A stretch of 7,189 nucleotides of DNA from Dehalococcoidia bacterium (lineage in GTDB: Bacteria; Chloroflexota; Dehalococcoidia; Dehalococcoidales; CSSed11-197). Positions 5,587 to 7,189 of this stretch are shown here, piece by piece; within the stretch, counting starts at the first letter, position 1; each line of letters opens with the position of its first letter. Location: the NCBI GenBank assembly GCA_003563865.1, contig PWTP01000005.1:1-7189 (forward strand). The letters run 5' to 3'. Below the pieces are notes generated by a model, which was not told where the DNA came from, did no database searches, and worked only from the letters and a program-made list of their open reading frames with translations. A program made the translations under genes and the position numbers.

Positions 5587-7176
5587 TTGGAAGAAAGCGT
5601 TAATAATTTACCACCGGTAGTTAAAGGGCTTGCCAGCCAGGGAATTTTGCCCGGCGATGCAGGTTTGGTAAAACTGATTCAAACTCAGATGAGCTGGGTA
5701 ATACTTACAACTGAACATGCATTCAAGTTAAAAAAACCGGTTGATCTGGGGTATGTTGATTATACCACTCTAAAAAAACGCCTCTATTATTGCCAGAAAG
5801 AAGTCGAGCTAAACCGGAGGTTATGTCCGGATACTTATTTTGGGGTTGTGGCTGTGACCCGGGAAATAAACAGATATGGTGTTAACGGTAGAGGAGAAGT
5901 CGTTGACTATGCTGTGAAAATGCGCAGGCTCCCGGAAACTCAGATGCTTGACTATCTGTTGATGAATGAAAGCGCTAACAGAGATATGTTGGAACAGGTA
6001 GCCGATACAGTGGCTGCATTTCATCAAGAAGCTGTAACTAGTGATTCTATTGCTGCTTTTGGCAGTCTGGATGCCATCAGGTATAACACCACTGAAAACT
6101 TTGAACAAAGCCTGAAATATGCCGGCTGCGTAGTTGAACCCGATACCCTTAACCGCATAAAGTATTTCACTGAAAGCTTTATAGAAAACAATGCCCCTCT
6201 TTTCAATAAAAGAGCCAAAGGGGGACATATACGGGATTGTCATGGAGACTTGCACTCATCCCACGTTTGTTTTGTGAATGGTATCTGTATATTCGACTGT
6301 ATTGAGTTCAACGACCGCTTTCGTTATAGTGATACTGCTTCTGAAGTTGCTTTTCTGGCTATGGATCTTGATTACTATGGCCGAGCCGACCTTTCTACCG
6401 GTTTTGTTGAGCGTTACGTTAAAACTACCGGTGATGTTGAAATTAATGCCCTTATCAAGTTCTATAAATGCTATCGGGCTATGGTAAGAGCCAAGGTTAA
6501 CTGTTTTAAACTGGACGACCCTTATGTTAGTCGGGCAGAAAAAGAACAGGCCAAAACCAACGCCCGTATTTATTTTCAGCTGGCCGAGTCTTACGTGCTG
6601 GATAAACCGGTTTTGCTTGTGAATGTGGGGTTGGTTGGCAGTGGTAAAACCACTTTGGCCAAAAAGCTTGCTTCTCGAATGGGAATGGTGGTCATCTCTT
6701 CAGATGTTGTGCGTAAAACCCTGGCAGGTATACCGCCAACCGAACCTCAACCGGATGAATATAACTCTGGAATATATTCACCGGATTTTTCGCAAAAAAC
6801 CTATCAGTCGATGTTTGAACAGGCTGGGGAGTGGCTAGGTCGGGGCGTCAGCGTAATACTGGATGCCACTTTCATCCGGGCTAAAAGTCGCCGAGTTGCC
6901 AGAGACATCGCCAGTAGATCTAATGCCACCTTTGGGCTGCTTGAGTATCAAATTGATGATGAAGAAGCTCACAGCCGGCTGGTGAAGAGGTCTACCCAGC
7001 TGAAAAATGCTTCTGATGGCCGGCCTGATATCTATTACAAAATGAAGAGAAAATATGAACCGCTTGACGAAACTGAAGCCCTTTACCGTGTTATAATTGA
7101 TAGCAATATGCCCGCTGAAGAGAATATCAGGCGGGTACGAGAATATATTCATTTACAAAGAGGACTGTTTTTATGA
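5587..7176 (+). CDS. APH-like kinase fused to P-loop kinase (COG2187 + COG0645 type)
   Basis: A 529-residue fusion of two phosphotransferase folds. The N-terminal part (about 1-335) resembles aminoglycoside-phosphotransferase-like kinases: HAFKLKKPVDLGYVDY (44-59) as the N-lobe nucleotide region, the catalytic-loop motif HGDLHSSH (219-226), and the metal-binding segment FDCIEFND (236-243). The C-terminal part (about 340-529) is a P-loop kinase of the AAA_33/predicted-kinase type. It has Walker A GLVGSGKTT (348-356), SSDVVRK (371-377) and ILDATF (424-429). All core residues of both sites look intact, so both could be active. Such fusions are widespread and usually annotated as aminoglycoside phosphotransferase/ATP-binding protein. 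There is no reason to call this antibiotic resistance; the substrate is unknown. It begins with TTG two bases after the preceding stop and overlaps the next gene by 4 bp, so it is part of the operon. Family call firm, role open. Confidence 0.9.
   Translation: MEESVNNLPPVVKGLASQGILPGDAGLVKLIQTQMSWVILTTEHAFKLKKPVDLGYVDYTTLKKRLYYCQKEVELNRRLCPDTYFGVVAVTREINRYGVNGRGEVVDYAVKMRRLPETQMLDYLLMNESANRDMLEQVADTVAAFHQEAVTSDSIAAFGSLDAIRYNTTENFEQSLKYAGCVVEPDTLNRIKYFTESFIENNAPLFNKRAKGGHIRDCHGDLHSSHVCFVNGICIFDCIEFNDRFRYSDTASEVAFLAMDLDYYGRADLSTGFVERYVKTTGDVEINALIKFYKCYRAMVRAKVNCFKLDDPYVSRAEKEQAKTNARIYFQLAESYVLDKPVLLVNVGLVGSGKTTLAKKLASRMGMVVISSDVVRKTLAGIPPTEPQPDEYNSGIYSPDFSQKTYQSMFEQAGEWLGRGVSVILDATFIRAKSRRVARDIASRSNATFGLLEYQIDDEEAHSRLVKRSTQLKNASDGRPDIYYKMKRKYEPLDETEALYRVIIDSNMPAEENIRRVREYIHLQRGLFL
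7157..7164 (+). promoter_or_regulatory. ribosome binding site of the next operon gene
   Basis: AAAGAGGA stands eight bases before ATG 7173, within the final codons of the kinase gene. It supports a real start at the right edge. Confidence 0.6.
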
Positions 7177-7189
7177 TGCCGAACTATGA
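7173..7189 (+). CDS. 5' end of a further operon gene (partial)
   Basis: ATG 7173 overlaps the kinase stop by four bases (ATGA) and opens a frame reading MMPNY before the window ends. A second ATG at 7176 is in the same frame and overlaps by one base. The AAAGAGGA site and stop-start overlap are typical of translational coupling. The product cannot be identified from five codons. Confidence 0.55.

Noticed and set aside
5821..6255. 144-codon frame on the - strand
   Set aside because: Antisense to the APH-like domain, including its HGDLH motif region; no ribosome site or domain seen.
5587..7176. Antibiotic-resistance gene because of the aminoglycoside-phosphotransferase fold
   Set aside because: The fold is shared by many metabolic kinases; fusion to a P-loop kinase and the operon context argue against a resistance role.

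Overview
The window reads as an ordinary chromosomal stretch of a moderate-GC, probably anaerobic bacterium. The gene content suggests the Dehalococcoidia (Chloroflexota) or a similar anaerobe: an iron-sulfur type PurF, a long bifunctional Rel, and a short 'core' MetE-like protein next to a Cys-rich DUF6485-type protein. That placement rests on recalled family resemblance, not on a search, and is tentative. There are no tRNAs, rRNAs, insertion sequences, CRISPR arrays or phage genes.

Layout. Bases 3-74 hold the last 23 codons of an unrecognised upstream gene. After a weak terminator-like hairpin comes a near-consensus sigma70-type promoter (TTGACC, 17 bp, TATAAT) and then purF on the + strand, ending at 1689. 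A 144-bp spacer separates purF from rel, which runs convergently on the - strand (4032 to 1834). Rel starts at GTG behind a good ribosome binding site. A 306-bp divergent intergenic region (4033-4338) follows, with promoter-like elements and an 11-bp direct repeat. From 4339 to the right edge there is a tightly packed + strand operon: a MetE C-domain-like zinc methyltransferase, a 66-residue protein with eight cysteines, a 529-residue protein joining an aminoglycoside-phosphotransferase-like kinase to a P-loop kinase, and the first codons of a further gene that overlaps its predecessor by 4 bp (or 1 bp from a second ATG).

How the genes relate. PurF commits PRPP to purine synthesis and Rel makes and degrades (p)ppGpp, a known inhibitor of PurF in E. 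coli, so the convergent pair is suggestive. The downstream operon is the least understood part: a corrinoid/folate-type methyl-transfer scaffold, a probable metal-binding mini-protein and a two-headed kinase of unknown substrate are linked by spacings of 10 and 2 bp. Points worth checking are the purF start (the promoter sits inside the longest open frame), the YFDD motif in Rel where bifunctional Rel proteins normally have RxKD, an Asp at the usual Glu zinc-ligand position of the MetE-like protein, and the direct repeat ahead of the operon.
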